Source: Rhodospirillales bacterium
GTDB taxonomy: Bacteria; Pseudomonadota; Alphaproteobacteria; Rhodospirillales; Shumkoniaceae
Length of the DNA stretch: 64,000 nucleotides
NCBI GenBank assembly: GCA_018432935.1
Contig: JAHDSF010000004.1
Coordinates: 124,001 to 188,000, forward strand
Direction: 5' to 3'
Positions 7,858 to 15,929 of this stretch are shown piece by piece. The notes beneath the pieces are model-generated. The model searched no databases and had not been told where the DNA came from. It saw only the letters and a program-made list of their open reading frames with translations. Position numbers and translations under genes: made by a program. Numbering within the stretch: the stretch's first letter is position 1; each line of letters begins with the position of its first letter.

Positions 7858-8874
7858 ATGAAGAGCAGATTGGTCACGCGCAACGTCACGATTCACGGGC
7901 ATCGCACGAGCTTGCGCCTGCAGATGGAGATTTGGGACGCTCTGGCCGAGATCTGCCATCGCGAGCAGATGTCGCTCAACGACCTCTGCTCCTTGATCGA
8001 TGAACGGTGCAGCGGCAGCAACCGTACCTCCGCGGTGCGGGCGTTCGCGGTAACCTACTTCCGCGCAGCGCAAGGCGCCACTCCTCCCTCGGCCACCCTG
8101 GTCGAGGGCGACGAGGATTCGATCCATTCGCCATTGGCGCGCATTGGCCGCAGCTTTCGTGACCTTAGGGTTGAACTGGCCAAGCTCGCCGGCGTCCGCC
8201 CTGCCGGCCAGCCGGCGCCGCAGCACCGCGAGGTGCTCCGGCTTCTCGGCAGGCTGCGGGCCGAGGTGCTTGGCTTCCTGGCCGAGACCGACGACGTTCT
8301 CCGTTCCGCCGATCCCCTGACCGGCCTGCCCGGACGCAGCGGCATGTTCCGGCTGGTCGAGCGCGAGCGTGTCGTCGTCGACGTTTCCAAGCCGGCCAGC
8401 ATCGCCCTGATCGGACTCGATCAGGTCGACCTGCTTTCCGACAACTCGGGCGACGTCAACCGGATCGTCACCAAGGCCGCCAGCTACCTTCTCGAGAACA
8501 TGCGGCAGCACGACGAACTATGCCGCGCCGATGCCCGCTCGCTGGCACTGGTCATGCCGCGGACTGCGCCGGAGAAGGCGAAGCGGGTGCTTGACCGGAT
8601 TCGCCGCGGATTGGCCCGCAGCACCCTGACTCTGGAAGACGGCAGCGAAGCGACCGTCACCATGTCGGTCGGCATCGCGCCCATTCTGTCGCACGAGTCG
8701 AGCGAGCAGGCGATCGCCCATGCGGAGAGCGCGATGCGTCTCGCCCGCGGCACCGGTCGCAACCGGGTGCGCACCTGGCGCGAGGGCGAGCGCGAGGACG
8801 AGCATCGAGGCTTGGGGCTGGCCGGCTCCTTCGCCGCCTACCAGCGCGCCATCGAGCGGGTGAAGATCGACTGA
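7858..8874 (+). CDS. Ribbon-helix-helix domain fused to a degenerate GGDEF domain
   Basis: A 338-residue protein. Residues 5-70 resemble the PF13467-type ribbon-helix-helix family (V-T-R-N-V-T-I-H-G-H-R-T-S-L-R-L, then E-I-W-D-A-L-A-E-I and M-S-L-N-D-L), a DNA-binding or protein-binding fold usually found alone in alphaproteobacteria. Residues 150-310 follow the diguanylate cyclase fold: D-P-L-T-G-L-P-G-R (152-160), I-A-L-I-G-L-D-Q-V-D-L, and V-T-M-S-V-G-I-A near the end. The active-site G-G-D-E-F is replaced by D-A-R-S-L (225-229), so synthesis of cyclic-di-GMP is very unlikely. R-x-x-D for the inhibitory site is not evident. It could bind a nucleotide or act as a dimerisation unit for the DNA-binding part. 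The SD-like GGGGG sits before the ATG. Confidence 0.8.
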   Translation: MKSRLVTRNVTIHGHRTSLRLQMEIWDALAEICHREQMSLNDLCSLIDERCSGSNRTSAVRAFAVTYFRAAQGATPPSATLVEGDEDSIHSPLARIGRSFRDLRVELAKLAGVRPAGQPAPQHREVLRLLGRLRAEVLGFLAETDDVLRSADPLTGLPGRSGMFRLVERERVVVDVSKPASIALIGLDQVDLLSDNSGDVNRIVTKAASYLLENMRQHDELCRADARSLALVMPRTAPEKAKRVLDRIRRGLARSTLTLEDGSEATVTMSVGIAPILSHESSEQAIAHAESAMRLARGTGRNRVRTWREGEREDEHRGLGLAGSFAAYQRAIERVKID

Positions 8875-8880
8875 GCGCGA

Positions 8881-9330
8881 TCAGGCTCCGTAGCGGTCGC
8901 CGAAGACGAACGCCTCGGTCTCCCGGATGTCGTGCTCGAGCTCGATCTTGACGGCCGCATAGAGGTCGCGGATCGAGACCATTCCCGCGACCCGGCCGCT
9001 CTTGTCGACCACCGGAAGATGGCGGTACTCGCGCGTGCGCATCAGCTCGAGCGCGCTGAGCGGGGAATCGTCGGGCGCCAGCGTGTCGGGGTTCTCGGTC
9101 ATGATGTCGGCCAGCGGCGTCTTCTTGGGATCGAGGTCGCGCGCAATCACCCGGCGCGTGATGTCGCGCTCGGTCACGATGCCGACGAGCTTGCGCTCGG
9201 CATCGAGGATGACTACGGCCGCGACGTTGCAGTCGAGCATCTGCTTCGCTGCGTCATAGGCGGTGCCGTCGGGTCCCAGCTCGCAGATGTGCTGGTTGTT
9301 CACGATGTGGGGGATGATCCTGCTGTCCAC
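8881..9330 (-). CDS. Two-CBS-domain protein
   Basis: A 149-residue soluble protein made of a CBS pair (about residues 10-65 and 75-130). Each repeat shows the expected V-V-I-L-D-x-x-x-K-L-V-G-I-V-T-E-R-D and H-L-P-V-V-D-K-S-G-R-V-A-G-M-V-S-I-R-D signatures; the D/T residues that contact adenosyl nucleotides are present. Such stand-alone pairs bind AMP, ATP or SAM. The start is GTG with AGGAGG 4 nt upstream. It converges with the GGDEF-like gene and lies just downstream of the CorC/HlyC-type gene, 78 nt away, perhaps in the same transcript. The target is unknown. Confidence 0.9.
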   Translation of the reverse strand: MDSRIIPHIVNNQHICELGPDGTAYDAAKQMLDCNVAAVVILDAERKLVGIVTERDITRRVIARDLDPKKTPLADIMTENPDTLAPDDSPLSALELMRTREYRHLPVVDKSGRVAGMVSIRDLYAAVKIELEHDIRETEAFVFGDRYGA

Positions 9331-9408
9331 CGTCCCTCCTGTCCCGCGCGGAAAAGCCGACTCCGGGAATGTAGTTTACACCGGATCGGCCGCCACACGA
9401 AATCAATT

Positions 9409-10686
9409 CTAATTCTCGGAACCGCCGCCCTCCGCGGAGGGCGGCGCGAGGATGCGGATCGCCGTGATCTGGTGGCGGATCCGCCGAAGGATCTCGAAGC
9501 GGAAGCCGTACAGAAGAAAGGCCTGGCCGACCTCGGGAATCCTTCTTGTCTCGTGCAGGATCAGCCCGGCCACCGTGGTCGCCTCCTCGTCCGGCAGCGT
9601 CCACTCGAAGCGACGGTTGAGGTCGCGGATCGTCACCTGACCGTGAACGACGATGCTGCCGTCCGGCTGCACACGGACGCCGGGTGCCACGACGTCGTGC
9701 TCGTCTGCGATGTCTCCGACGATCTCCTCGAGGATGTCCTCGAGGGTGACGATCCCCATCAGGCTGCCGTACTCGTCCACCACCAGCGCAAAGTGCTCGT
9801 GGCGTTGCCGAAAGGCCTGGAGCTGGTCGAGCAGCGTCGTCGATTCCGGCACGAACCAGGGCTTGGCCGCCAGGGCCAGGATGTCGAGTCCTTCCAGCGA
9901 CGTCTTGCCCTGCACCGCCCTCAGCAGCGCCTTGACGTGCAGTACCCCGACAATGTTGTCGGTGGTCTCCCGGTAGAGAGGGATGCGGGTGTACGGGCTG
10001 GCCAGCACCTCTTGCACCACCGCCTCCGGCGGCTCGTCGACATTGACCAGGGTGACGTTGCGGCGGTGGACCATGACCTCGCCGACCTCCACATCGTCGA
10101 GATCGAGCACGCTGCGCAGCATGGCGCGCTCGTGCTTCACCGCCTCCTCGTCCGCCTGATGCAGTTCGATCGCCCCGCGCAGCTCCTGTTCAGCCTCGTC
10201 GATCACGTCGCTCGCAGCGTGGTGGACGCCGAACGAGCGGAACACCGTCCGCACCAGCCAGTTGACCGTCCTGCTGACCGGGCCGAGCACGGCGTAGATC
10301 CCCTGCACCACCGGCGCCACCGCCGGGGCCACCGTGTTGGCGTTCCGGATCGCGTACATCTTCGGCATGACCTCGGAGAACACGACCACGAGAACGGTCA
10401 TCGCGATCGTCGCGTAGGCAATTCCGCGCTCGCCGAACAGGGAGATGAGGGCGCTGGCGGCCAGGGTCGAGGCGAGGATGTTGACCAGGTTGTTCCCGAG
10501 CAGGAGGCTGCTGATCACGCCCTCCTTGTGTTCGCGCAGGCGGTTGACCAGACCGGCCTTCCGGCTCCCCTTCTGCTCGAGCTGGTGCATGAGGGGCCGG
10601 GACGCTGCAGTGAGCGCCGTCTCCGCGCCGGAGAAGAACGCCGACACCGCAAGCAGCACGACGATAGCCCCCAAGATCGCCCACAT
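9409..10686 (-). CDS. CNNM/CorC/HlyC-family membrane protein (DUF21-CBS-CorC_C)
   Basis: A 425-residue protein with an N-terminal DUF21 membrane domain (first segment I-L-G-A-I-V-V-L-L-A-V-S-A-F-F, with F-F-S-G-A-E-T-A-L and L-L-L-G-N-N-L-V-N), two CBS domains (about residues 200-330, including L-V-V-D-E-Y-G-S-L-M-G-I-V-T-L-E-D), and a C-terminal CorC_HlyC domain ending near I-T-A-I-R-I. Members export or sense Mg2+/Co2+ and are also called hemolysin-like, although true hemolysis is doubtful. It is 28 nt downstream of aroB, the same aroK-aroB-corC order seen in many alphaproteobacteria. Confidence 0.92.
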   Translation of the reverse strand: MWAILGAIVVLLAVSAFFSGAETALTAASRPLMHQLEQKGSRKAGLVNRLREHKEGVISSLLLGNNLVNILASTLAASALISLFGERGIAYATIAMTVLVVVFSEVMPKMYAIRNANTVAPAVAPVVQGIYAVLGPVSRTVNWLVRTVFRSFGVHHAASDVIDEAEQELRGAIELHQADEEAVKHERAMLRSVLDLDDVEVGEVMVHRRNVTLVNVDEPPEAVVQEVLASPYTRIPLYRETTDNIVGVLHVKALLRAVQGKTSLEGLDILALAAKPWFVPESTTLLDQLQAFRQRHEHFALVVDEYGSLMGIVTLEDILEEIVGDIADEHDVVAPGVRVQPDGSIVVHGQVTIRDLNRRFEWTLPDEEATTVAGLILHETRRIPEVGQAFLLYGFRFEILRRIRHQITAIRILAPPSAEGGGSEN

Positions 10687-10714
10687 GGCTGCATTCCTCC
10701 GTGCCGAAGGCCGA

Positions 10715-11884
10715 CTAGCCGGCCCCGCCCCGCCCCGCGGCCAGCGCGTCCTTGAGCAGCGTGCGCAAGGCCGCTTCCGGAACGTCCCAGGTGGCGAATG
10801 CCTGGCCGATGCCCCCCACCAGGACGAACGTCAGGCGGCCGCCGCTCGCCTTCTTGTCGCGGCGCATGTGGGCCATCAAAGCATCCTCGGTCCAGCCGTC
10901 ATCGACCAGCCCGGAAAGGTCGACCGGCAGGCCGCGTGCCGACAGATGGTGCCGCACCGCCGCGACGTCCGCCGGCACGCAGTAGCCGAGCCTGGCCGAC
11001 AGTTCGAACGCCAGCACAATGCCGATCGCAACCGCCTCGCCGTGCAGGAGCCGCGACCCGAACCCGCTCTGCGCCTCGAGCATATGAGCGAAAGTGTGGC
11101 CGAGATTGAGGAGGACGCGCCGGCCGGAACCGGATTCCCGCTCGTCCTCGCCGACGATCCTGGCTTTCCCTTGGCACGCCTCGTGGATCGCGTAGCGCCG
11201 CTCGGTCCTGCCGCCGTCCCGTACCGCCGCGCCGTGGATGTTCAGCCAGTCGAAAAACTCGGCATCCTCGATCAGGGCGTATTTGACGGTCTCCGCGTAG
11301 CCGGCCAGAACCTCGCGCCGCGGCAGGGTGTCCAGGGTGGCGACGTCGACCAGGACCATCAGCGGCTGGTGGAATGTGCCGACCAGGTTCTTGCCGCGGG
11401 AGGTGTTGATGCCGGTCTTGCCGCCCACCGAGCTGTCGACCTGCGCGAGCAGTGTGGTCGGGATCTGGATGAAGGGAACGCCGCGCAGAATCACGCTGGC
11501 GGCGAAGCCGACGATGTCTCCGATCACGCCGCCGCCCAGCGCGATCAGGGTGGTCTGGCGGTCGACACCGGCGTCGATCAGCTGGTCGACCAGGCTCTCG
11601 AACTGCGCGAAGCTCTTGGTCGCCTCTCCGGCCGGCAGCACGATGCTCGCGTTCTTGATGGCAGCATCGCGCAGCGAAGCCTCCAGCGCGGCAAGGTGGT
11701 GGGCGGCGACATTGGCGTCCGAGACGGTGATGGTGCGGGGCTGAGGCAGCAGCGGCCGCAGGCGCCATCCGGCAGAAGAGAGAAGCCGGTCTCCGATGAC
11801 GATGTCGTACGCCCGTTCGCCAAGAGCGACGGTCAGCACGTCGACGTTGCCCTTGGCGGTCGCAGCGATTTCCTGGGCAGTCAC
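10715..11884 (-). CDS. aroB: 3-dehydroquinate synthase
   Basis: Converts DAHP to 3-dehydroquinate, the second step of the shikimate pathway, in the cytosol, using NAD+ and Zn2+ or Co2+. The 389-residue sequence has the NAD-binding A-L-G-G-G-V-I-G-D-I-V-G-F-A-A, the P-T-T-L-L-A-Q-V-D-S-S-V-G-G-K-T-G-I-N block, and metal ligands in L-N-L-G-H-T-F-A-H and L-L-H-G-E-A-V-A-I-G. Translation begins at a GTG overlapping the aroK stop (GTGA), so it is coupled to aroK. Confidence 0.97.
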   Translation of the reverse strand: MTAQEIAATAKGNVDVLTVALGERAYDIVIGDRLLSSAGWRLRPLLPQPRTITVSDANVAAHHLAALEASLRDAAIKNASIVLPAGEATKSFAQFESLVDQLIDAGVDRQTTLIALGGGVIGDIVGFAASVILRGVPFIQIPTTLLAQVDSSVGGKTGINTSRGKNLVGTFHQPLMVLVDVATLDTLPRREVLAGYAETVKYALIEDAEFFDWLNIHGAAVRDGGRTERRYAIHEACQGKARIVGEDERESGSGRRVLLNLGHTFAHMLEAQSGFGSRLLHGEAVAIGIVLAFELSARLGYCVPADVAAVRHHLSARGLPVDLSGLVDDGWTEDALMAHMRRDKKASGGRLTFVLVGGIGQAFATWDVPEAALRTLLKDALAAGRGGAG

Positions 11885-12441
11885 TTTGGCTCTCCTGTTG
11901 TGGCCCGGCCGGCGTACTCCAGAAGCTTCCGGAGGACCGCATCGACGGTCTCCTCGGGCGGCTCGCTGCCGCTTTCGACGTGAATGTGGGCCTCTGCGTA
12001 GAGAGGGTAGCGCACTTCCGTCAGACGCCGCAGGGTCTCCAGCGGATCGCCCTTCTTCAGCAGCGGACGGTGGGTCTGGTGGCAGACCCGACGGTACAGC
12101 TCCTCGACCTCGGCCTTGAGCCAGATGGCGATTGCGTCGGCTCGGATGCGGGCGCGCGTCTGCGCATCGCAGAAGGCGCCCCCGCCGGTCGCCAGAACCT
12201 GCGGGCCCTCGCCCAGCAGCCGCGCGATCACTTTGCGCTCGCCATCGCGGAAGGCCGGTTCGCCGTAGAGGGCGAAGATGTCCTCGATCGAACAGCCGGC
12301 CGCCTTCTCGATCTCCTCGTCGGCATCCCGGAACGGCAGCCTGAGACGCGCGGCCAGACGCCTGCCGACGCTCGTCTTGCCGGCGCCCATCAACCCCACG
12401 AGGACGATCGGAACCGCGGTGAAGCGGGCAGGGACCTTCAT
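11881..12441 (-). CDS. aroK: Shikimate kinase
   Basis: Phosphorylates shikimate with ATP. Signatures: Walker A G-L-M-G-A-G-K-T-S-V-G, the shikimate-binding D-A-D-E (in F-R-D-A-D-E-E-I-E), A-T-G-G-G-A-F, and the lid R-P-L-L. The ATG at 12441 gives 186 residues; a GTG at 12468 in frame adds nine residues and has GGAAG directly against it, which is too close, so the ATG is preferred with some doubt. It is the first gene of aroK-aroB(-corC), driven by the promoter at 12520-12548. Confidence 0.95.
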   Translation of the reverse strand: MKVPARFTAVPIVLVGLMGAGKTSVGRRLAARLRLPFRDADEEIEKAAGCSIEDIFALYGEPAFRDGERKVIARLLGEGPQVLATGGGAFCDAQTRARIRADAIAIWLKAEVEELYRRVCHQTHRPLLKKGDPLETLRRLTEVRYPLYAEAHIHVESGSEPPEETVDAVLRKLLEYAGRATTGEPK

Positions 12442-12479
12442 GGCTGAATCGATGGGAATGCCATCCACCTTCCGAAGCG

Positions 12480-12508
12480 TTGAAAGCGTCCGACTGAGCT
12501 TCTACACT
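12480..12508 (+). promoter_or_regulatory. Sigma-70-like promoter toward the 12620 operon
   Basis: TTGAAA, 17-nt spacer, TACACT. The predicted start near 12515 gives a leader of about 105 nt. It overlaps the transcribed region of the divergent aroK promoter. Confidence 0.55.
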
Positions 12509-12519
12509 GCCGGAAATTC

Positions 12520-12548
12520 GACATAAACCGCTTTTACGGTTAACTCAA
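12520..12548 (-). promoter_or_regulatory. Sigma-70-like promoter of aroK-aroB
   Basis: On the minus strand TTGAGT, 17-nt spacer, TATGTC. The spacer contains a 5-bp dyad AACCG-N6-CGGTT (12526-12541), a possible operator. Confidence 0.55.
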
Positions 12549-12619
12549 CATTGCATGGCGTGCCGCGCGGACTCGGTCAGGCTTTGTGCGGGAGAGCACC
12601 ACGTGAGGACAAATCCGGA

Positions 12620-12760
12620 ATGAAGAACGTCTCGAGGGTCCTGTTGATCGTTGCGGCGGTCGCGATTGCCGGCCTCGCCGTATTCCTGGCGACCTGGGAC
12701 ATTCCGGCCCCGACATCGAAAGTGGAGAAGGTCATCCCCGATGAACGTTTTCCGCGCTGA
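12620..12760 (+). CDS. 46-residue single-pass membrane protein
   Basis: Begins M-K-N-V-S-R-V-L-L-I-V-A-A-V-A-I-A-G-L-A-V-F-L and continues T-W-D-I-P-A-P-T, then K-V-E-K-V-I-P-D-E-R-F-P. One transmembrane or signal-anchor helix is followed by a short periplasmic tail. The tail motif W-D-I-P-A-P plus V-E-K-V-I-P is, from memory, conserved in small proteins next to xerD in Rhodospirillales. The stop lies 20 nt inside the next gene, so the two are read in overlapping frames and probably co-translated. An upstream ATG (12551) adds a basic segment unlike a signal and was rejected. Confidence 0.7.
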   Translation: MKNVSRVLLIVAAVAIAGLAVFLATWDIPAPTSKVEKVIPDERFPR

Positions 12761-14546
12761 GGTCCTGCGCCGCTCGGCCCGCCTCGCGCTGGCGGCGACG
12801 GCCTGGGCGGCCGTTTCGCTCGGCGCGGCGCAGGCCCAGGTTCCGGCGCAGCAGCCGCTGCCCGCCGCCCGCGAACCGGCGCCGGCATCGCCGCGCAGCC
12901 TTGCTCCGCGCCGCCTCGCCCCGCCTGCCGCCAAGCCGGCCGCGCCTGCGGTGCCGCTCGCCGCAAGCGGCATCCAGGTCAATCCGCTGGAACAGGTGGA
13001 TCCCGATTCGGTCGGCCTGCTCACCGTGGCCGAGGGCGGGTTCCCCGCCGACCTGTGGAAGGGAACGCCCTACGCCATCGTCGCACCCCTGCTGCAGGAG
13101 TTCCCGACCGCCCAGGCCTCGCCTACCCTGCGCTCGCTGTCGCGTCGTCTGCTCCTCAGCGCCGCCCAGGTCCCCGCCGGCGAGCACGAGACCGGCACCT
13201 TCATTGCCCGCCGCGCCGAGCTGCTGGCGCGCATGGGCGACATCGAGAGCGCCCGCCGGCTGATCGAAGCCGCCCCCTCCCACGTCTCCAGCGAGCCGCT
13301 GAGCTGGGCCGAGATGAACGTGCACCTGCTGGCGGCCGATGACGCCCGTGCCTGTCAGGTGGTCAACAGCCGAATCACCGGCGCCGAGATGGCGCGCTGG
13401 CAGAAGGCGTACATTTTCTGCCAGGCGATCGCTGGCGAGAAGGACAAGGCTGCCCTGGGCCTGTCGCTGCTGCGCGACATCGGCGAGAACGACAGGACAT
13501 TCCTCCTGCTCGCCGACGCCCTGGTGAACGGCACCCAGGTGACACTGGAGAATCTGCCGCAGCCGACGCCGCTGACCCTCGCCATGGTACGCAGGTCCGG
13601 CGTCAAACTGCCCGCCGACGCTCTCGCCTCGGCGCAGCCGGCGCTGCTGCGCTCGCTGGCCTACAGCCCCTCCCAGGGGCTGGAAGAGCGGCTCGATGCC
13701 GCCGAGCTGGCCGTCATCGCCGGCGCGATGCCGGTCGAGGCATTGCGTGACATCTACAGCGGCGTAAGCTTCCAGCCGGCGGAACTGGCGGCTCCCCTCA
13801 AGACGGCCGCGAGCCTCTCGGGACCGAAGGCGCGGGCGCTGCTGTACCAGACCACCGCCGCCGAACGGAACCCGACGGCCAAGGCGGAAGGGATCACCCA
13901 GGCGTTCAAGCTGGGCTACGCCCATGGCCGCTTCACCATGGCGGCGCGGACGTTCGCGGTTCAGGTCGGCGCAATCCCGGCGTCGGCGGAGCATGTGTGG
14001 TTCGCCCCCCAGGCGATCCGGGCGCTGTTGCTCTCGGACGCCCCGGACAGCGCCCTGCCGTGGGTGGACGTGGTCCGCAGCGCAGCCCGGTTCCGCCAGG
14101 AGGACGACGCCGTGCTGACGCGCCTGTCGCCGCTGCTGCACGTGGCAGGCATGGCCGAGGGCGACGCGTTCGACGCCCTTGGCAAGTGGCGCGCGATGTC
14201 GAAGAGCGACGAGAACGCTTTCGACCAGGCGACCATGGTGTTCAGCCTGCTCGACGCCATCGGCGCGGTGATGCCGTTGGCCCTGTGGGCGCAGATCATC
14301 GAGGGCACGCCGCGCGACGTCGCCACCGTCCCGCGCCCGCCGATCTGGGTGCTGTTGGACCGCGCCGGTCCCGCCGGACAGCTCGGCGGCGGCGTGCTGG
14401 CGGCCATCGTTTCGCTTGGCGAAGGCGGCGTCGTCGAAGCCTCTCCGCTGGTCCTGCACCGCGTGATCTCGACCCTGCAGTCCCTCAAGCTGTTCAAGGA
14501 GGCGCGCCAACTCGCGGTCGAGGCGGCGATCGAGGCCGGGCTGTGA
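12741..14546 (+). CDS. Large exported helical-repeat protein of unknown function
   Basis: 601 residues. The N-terminus (V-L-R-R-S-A-R-L-A-L-A-A-T-A-W-A-A-V-S-L-G-A-A-Q-A) is a signal peptide, followed by a Pro/Ala-rich linker (residues ~33-80), then about 500 residues that are almost entirely alpha-helical, with TPR-like pairs such as A-E-L-L-A-R-M-G-D-I-E-S-A-R-R-L-I-E-A. No enzyme motif is visible. Homologues are sometimes labelled 'antifreeze glycopeptide' because of the Ala/Pro linker, a name with no support here. It overlaps both neighbours (20 nt with the tiny membrane protein, 4 nt with xerD), so the three are one operon; a periplasmic scaffold tied to envelope or division is a guess. 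Confidence 0.75.
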   Translation: MNVFRAEVLRRSARLALAATAWAAVSLGAAQAQVPAQQPLPAAREPAPASPRSLAPRRLAPPAAKPAAPAVPLAASGIQVNPLEQVDPDSVGLLTVAEGGFPADLWKGTPYAIVAPLLQEFPTAQASPTLRSLSRRLLLSAAQVPAGEHETGTFIARRAELLARMGDIESARRLIEAAPSHVSSEPLSWAEMNVHLLAADDARACQVVNSRITGAEMARWQKAYIFCQAIAGEKDKAALGLSLLRDIGENDRTFLLLADALVNGTQVTLENLPQPTPLTLAMVRRSGVKLPADALASAQPALLRSLAYSPSQGLEERLDAAELAVIAGAMPVEALRDIYSGVSFQPAELAAPLKTAASLSGPKARALLYQTTAAERNPTAKAEGITQAFKLGYAHGRFTMAARTFAVQVGAIPASAEHVWFAPQAIRALLLSDAPDSALPWVDVVRSAARFRQEDDAVLTRLSPLLHVAGMAEGDAFDALGKWRAMSKSDENAFDQATMVFSLLDAIGAVMPLALWAQIIEGTPRDVATVPRPPIWVLLDRAGPAGQLGGGVLAAIVSLGEGGVVEASPLVLHRVISTLQSLKLFKEARQLAVEAAIEAGL

Positions 14547-15511
14547 CAGGACGGCCGGCGCGACGCGACGCTCCGGCGACCTCGCGCCACCTCGACGCCT
14601 TCCTTGAGGCGCTCGCCGCCGAGCGCGGCGCAGCGGCCAACACGATAGCCGCCTATCGCCGCGACCTCGCCGACCTGGAGGCGTTCGCCGCCCGTCGCAA
14701 GGTTGCGATCGAGCGGGCCGACACGGCACTCCTTCGTGCCTATCTCGACCGCCTTGCTCAGGCGGGACTGTCGGCGCGCACGGCGGCGCGGCGCCTGTCC
14801 GCCATGCGCCAGTTCTTCCGCTTCCTGACAGCGGAAAGGATCCGCGACGACGATCCCACAGGTCGGCTCGACGCGCCGCGACTGGGCAAGCCGCTGCCGA
14901 AGTTCCTGAGCGAGGACGAGGTGGCGCGCCTGCTGGCCGCCGCGCGGGCCCGCGACGGCGCCGAGGGCCTTCGCCTGACCGCTCTGCTCGAACTCCTGTA
15001 TGCAAGCGGGCTGCGGGTGTCCGAACTGGTTTCGCTGCCGCTTTCGGCCCTGCCGCGCGACGCCGGCGCGCTGATCGTGCGCGGCAAGGGCGGCAAGGAG
15101 CGGATGGTGCCGCTCAACGGCCTCGCCCTTGAAGCTGTGAACGCCTACCGCACGGCCCGCGACGGCTTCCTGCCCAAGCGCTCGCACGTTGGCAGAAGCC
15201 GCGCCTCGCCATGGCTGTTCCCCTCCTCCAGCGCCGCCGGCCACCTGACCCGCGCCCGCTTTGCCCAGATGCTGAAGGCGCTGGCCGTCGAAGCCGGGAT
15301 CGAGGTGCGGCGGGTATCGCCCCATGTCCTGCGCCACTCCTTCGCCAGCCACCTGCTGGCGCACGGCGCTGATCTGCGCAGCCTGCAGCAGATGCTGGGC
15401 CACGCCGACATCGCCACCACCCAGATCTACACCCACGTGCTGGACCAGCACCTCAAAGCTCTGGTCGCCCGCGGCCACCCGCTGGCGATGCGCCGCAAGA
15501 AGGAGACGTGA
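14543..15511 (+). CDS. xerD: Tyrosine recombinase XerD-type
   Basis: 322 residues. An N-terminal SAM-like core-binding domain (A-F-L-E-A-L-A-A-E-R-G-A-A-A-N-T-I-A-A-Y-R-R-D-L) precedes the catalytic domain with R in A-S-G-L-R-V-S-E-L, H-x-x-R in H-V-L-R-H-S-F-A-S-H, the second H in M-L-G-H-A-D-I-A-T-T and the nucleophile Y in Q-I-Y-T-H-V. With XerC it resolves chromosome dimers at dif. The GTG start overlaps the previous stop (GTGA). XerD is favoured over XerC on the A-T-T-Q-I-Y-T-H-V ending, without an alignment. Confidence 0.9.
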   Translation: MTGRPARRDAPATSRHLDAFLEALAAERGAAANTIAAYRRDLADLEAFAARRKVAIERADTALLRAYLDRLAQAGLSARTAARRLSAMRQFFRFLTAERIRDDDPTGRLDAPRLGKPLPKFLSEDEVARLLAAARARDGAEGLRLTALLELLYASGLRVSELVSLPLSALPRDAGALIVRGKGGKERMVPLNGLALEAVNAYRTARDGFLPKRSHVGRSRASPWLFPSSSAAGHLTRARFAQMLKALAVEAGIEVRRVSPHVLRHSFASHLLAHGADLRSLQQMLGHADIATTQIYTHVLDQHLKALVARGHPLAMRRKKET

Positions 15512-15929
15512 CGGGGCGGCCGCTCACTCGCGCCGAGCCGGGTCGTCCGGGAGTTTCCCGCCGCCTGTCGAAGGACGAGGCCGGGGGATCGCTTTTTCGG
15601 CTTAGCCCTCCGGGGCTTCCCCGTTTGCGCTCTTAAAAACTCCGGAAAGCCACGCCAAGTCACCGTCTGAAGCAGTCGCGTTCCCTAGTCGCCCGAGGCG
15701 GGTCCGGGCGAGGACCTTCTTGAGACGAGGAGGGGGGACAGCCCTGCATCGTCAGAACCGATGTGAGTGCGCCGACGTTTCTGGCGCCGACTGGGCCAAC
15801 GGAGCGGGTCGCATGGACCGGACGCTTCGCCCGCCCGACGGAGTGCGGCTCCCCGATCGCTAGAACGAAGGCCCGCATGCACCGGGAGGCATCCACCTGC
15901 GTCGGCCGACTGTATGGACGGAGACCCCG
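15512..15929. other. Intergenic region of 418 nt without a supported gene
   Basis: It holds a weak hairpin near 15604-15617 (AGCCC/GGGCT) after xerD and a CTGTCGAAGGACGAGG segment (~15567-15582) that resembles a widespread intergenic repeat motif. No open frame here has a credible start or protein-like composition. Confidence 0.5.

Noticed and set aside
12732-15005. Minus-strand 757-codon open frame opposite the secreted protein and xerD
   Set aside because: Antisense of two well-supported genes; low-complexity Arg/Gly composition.
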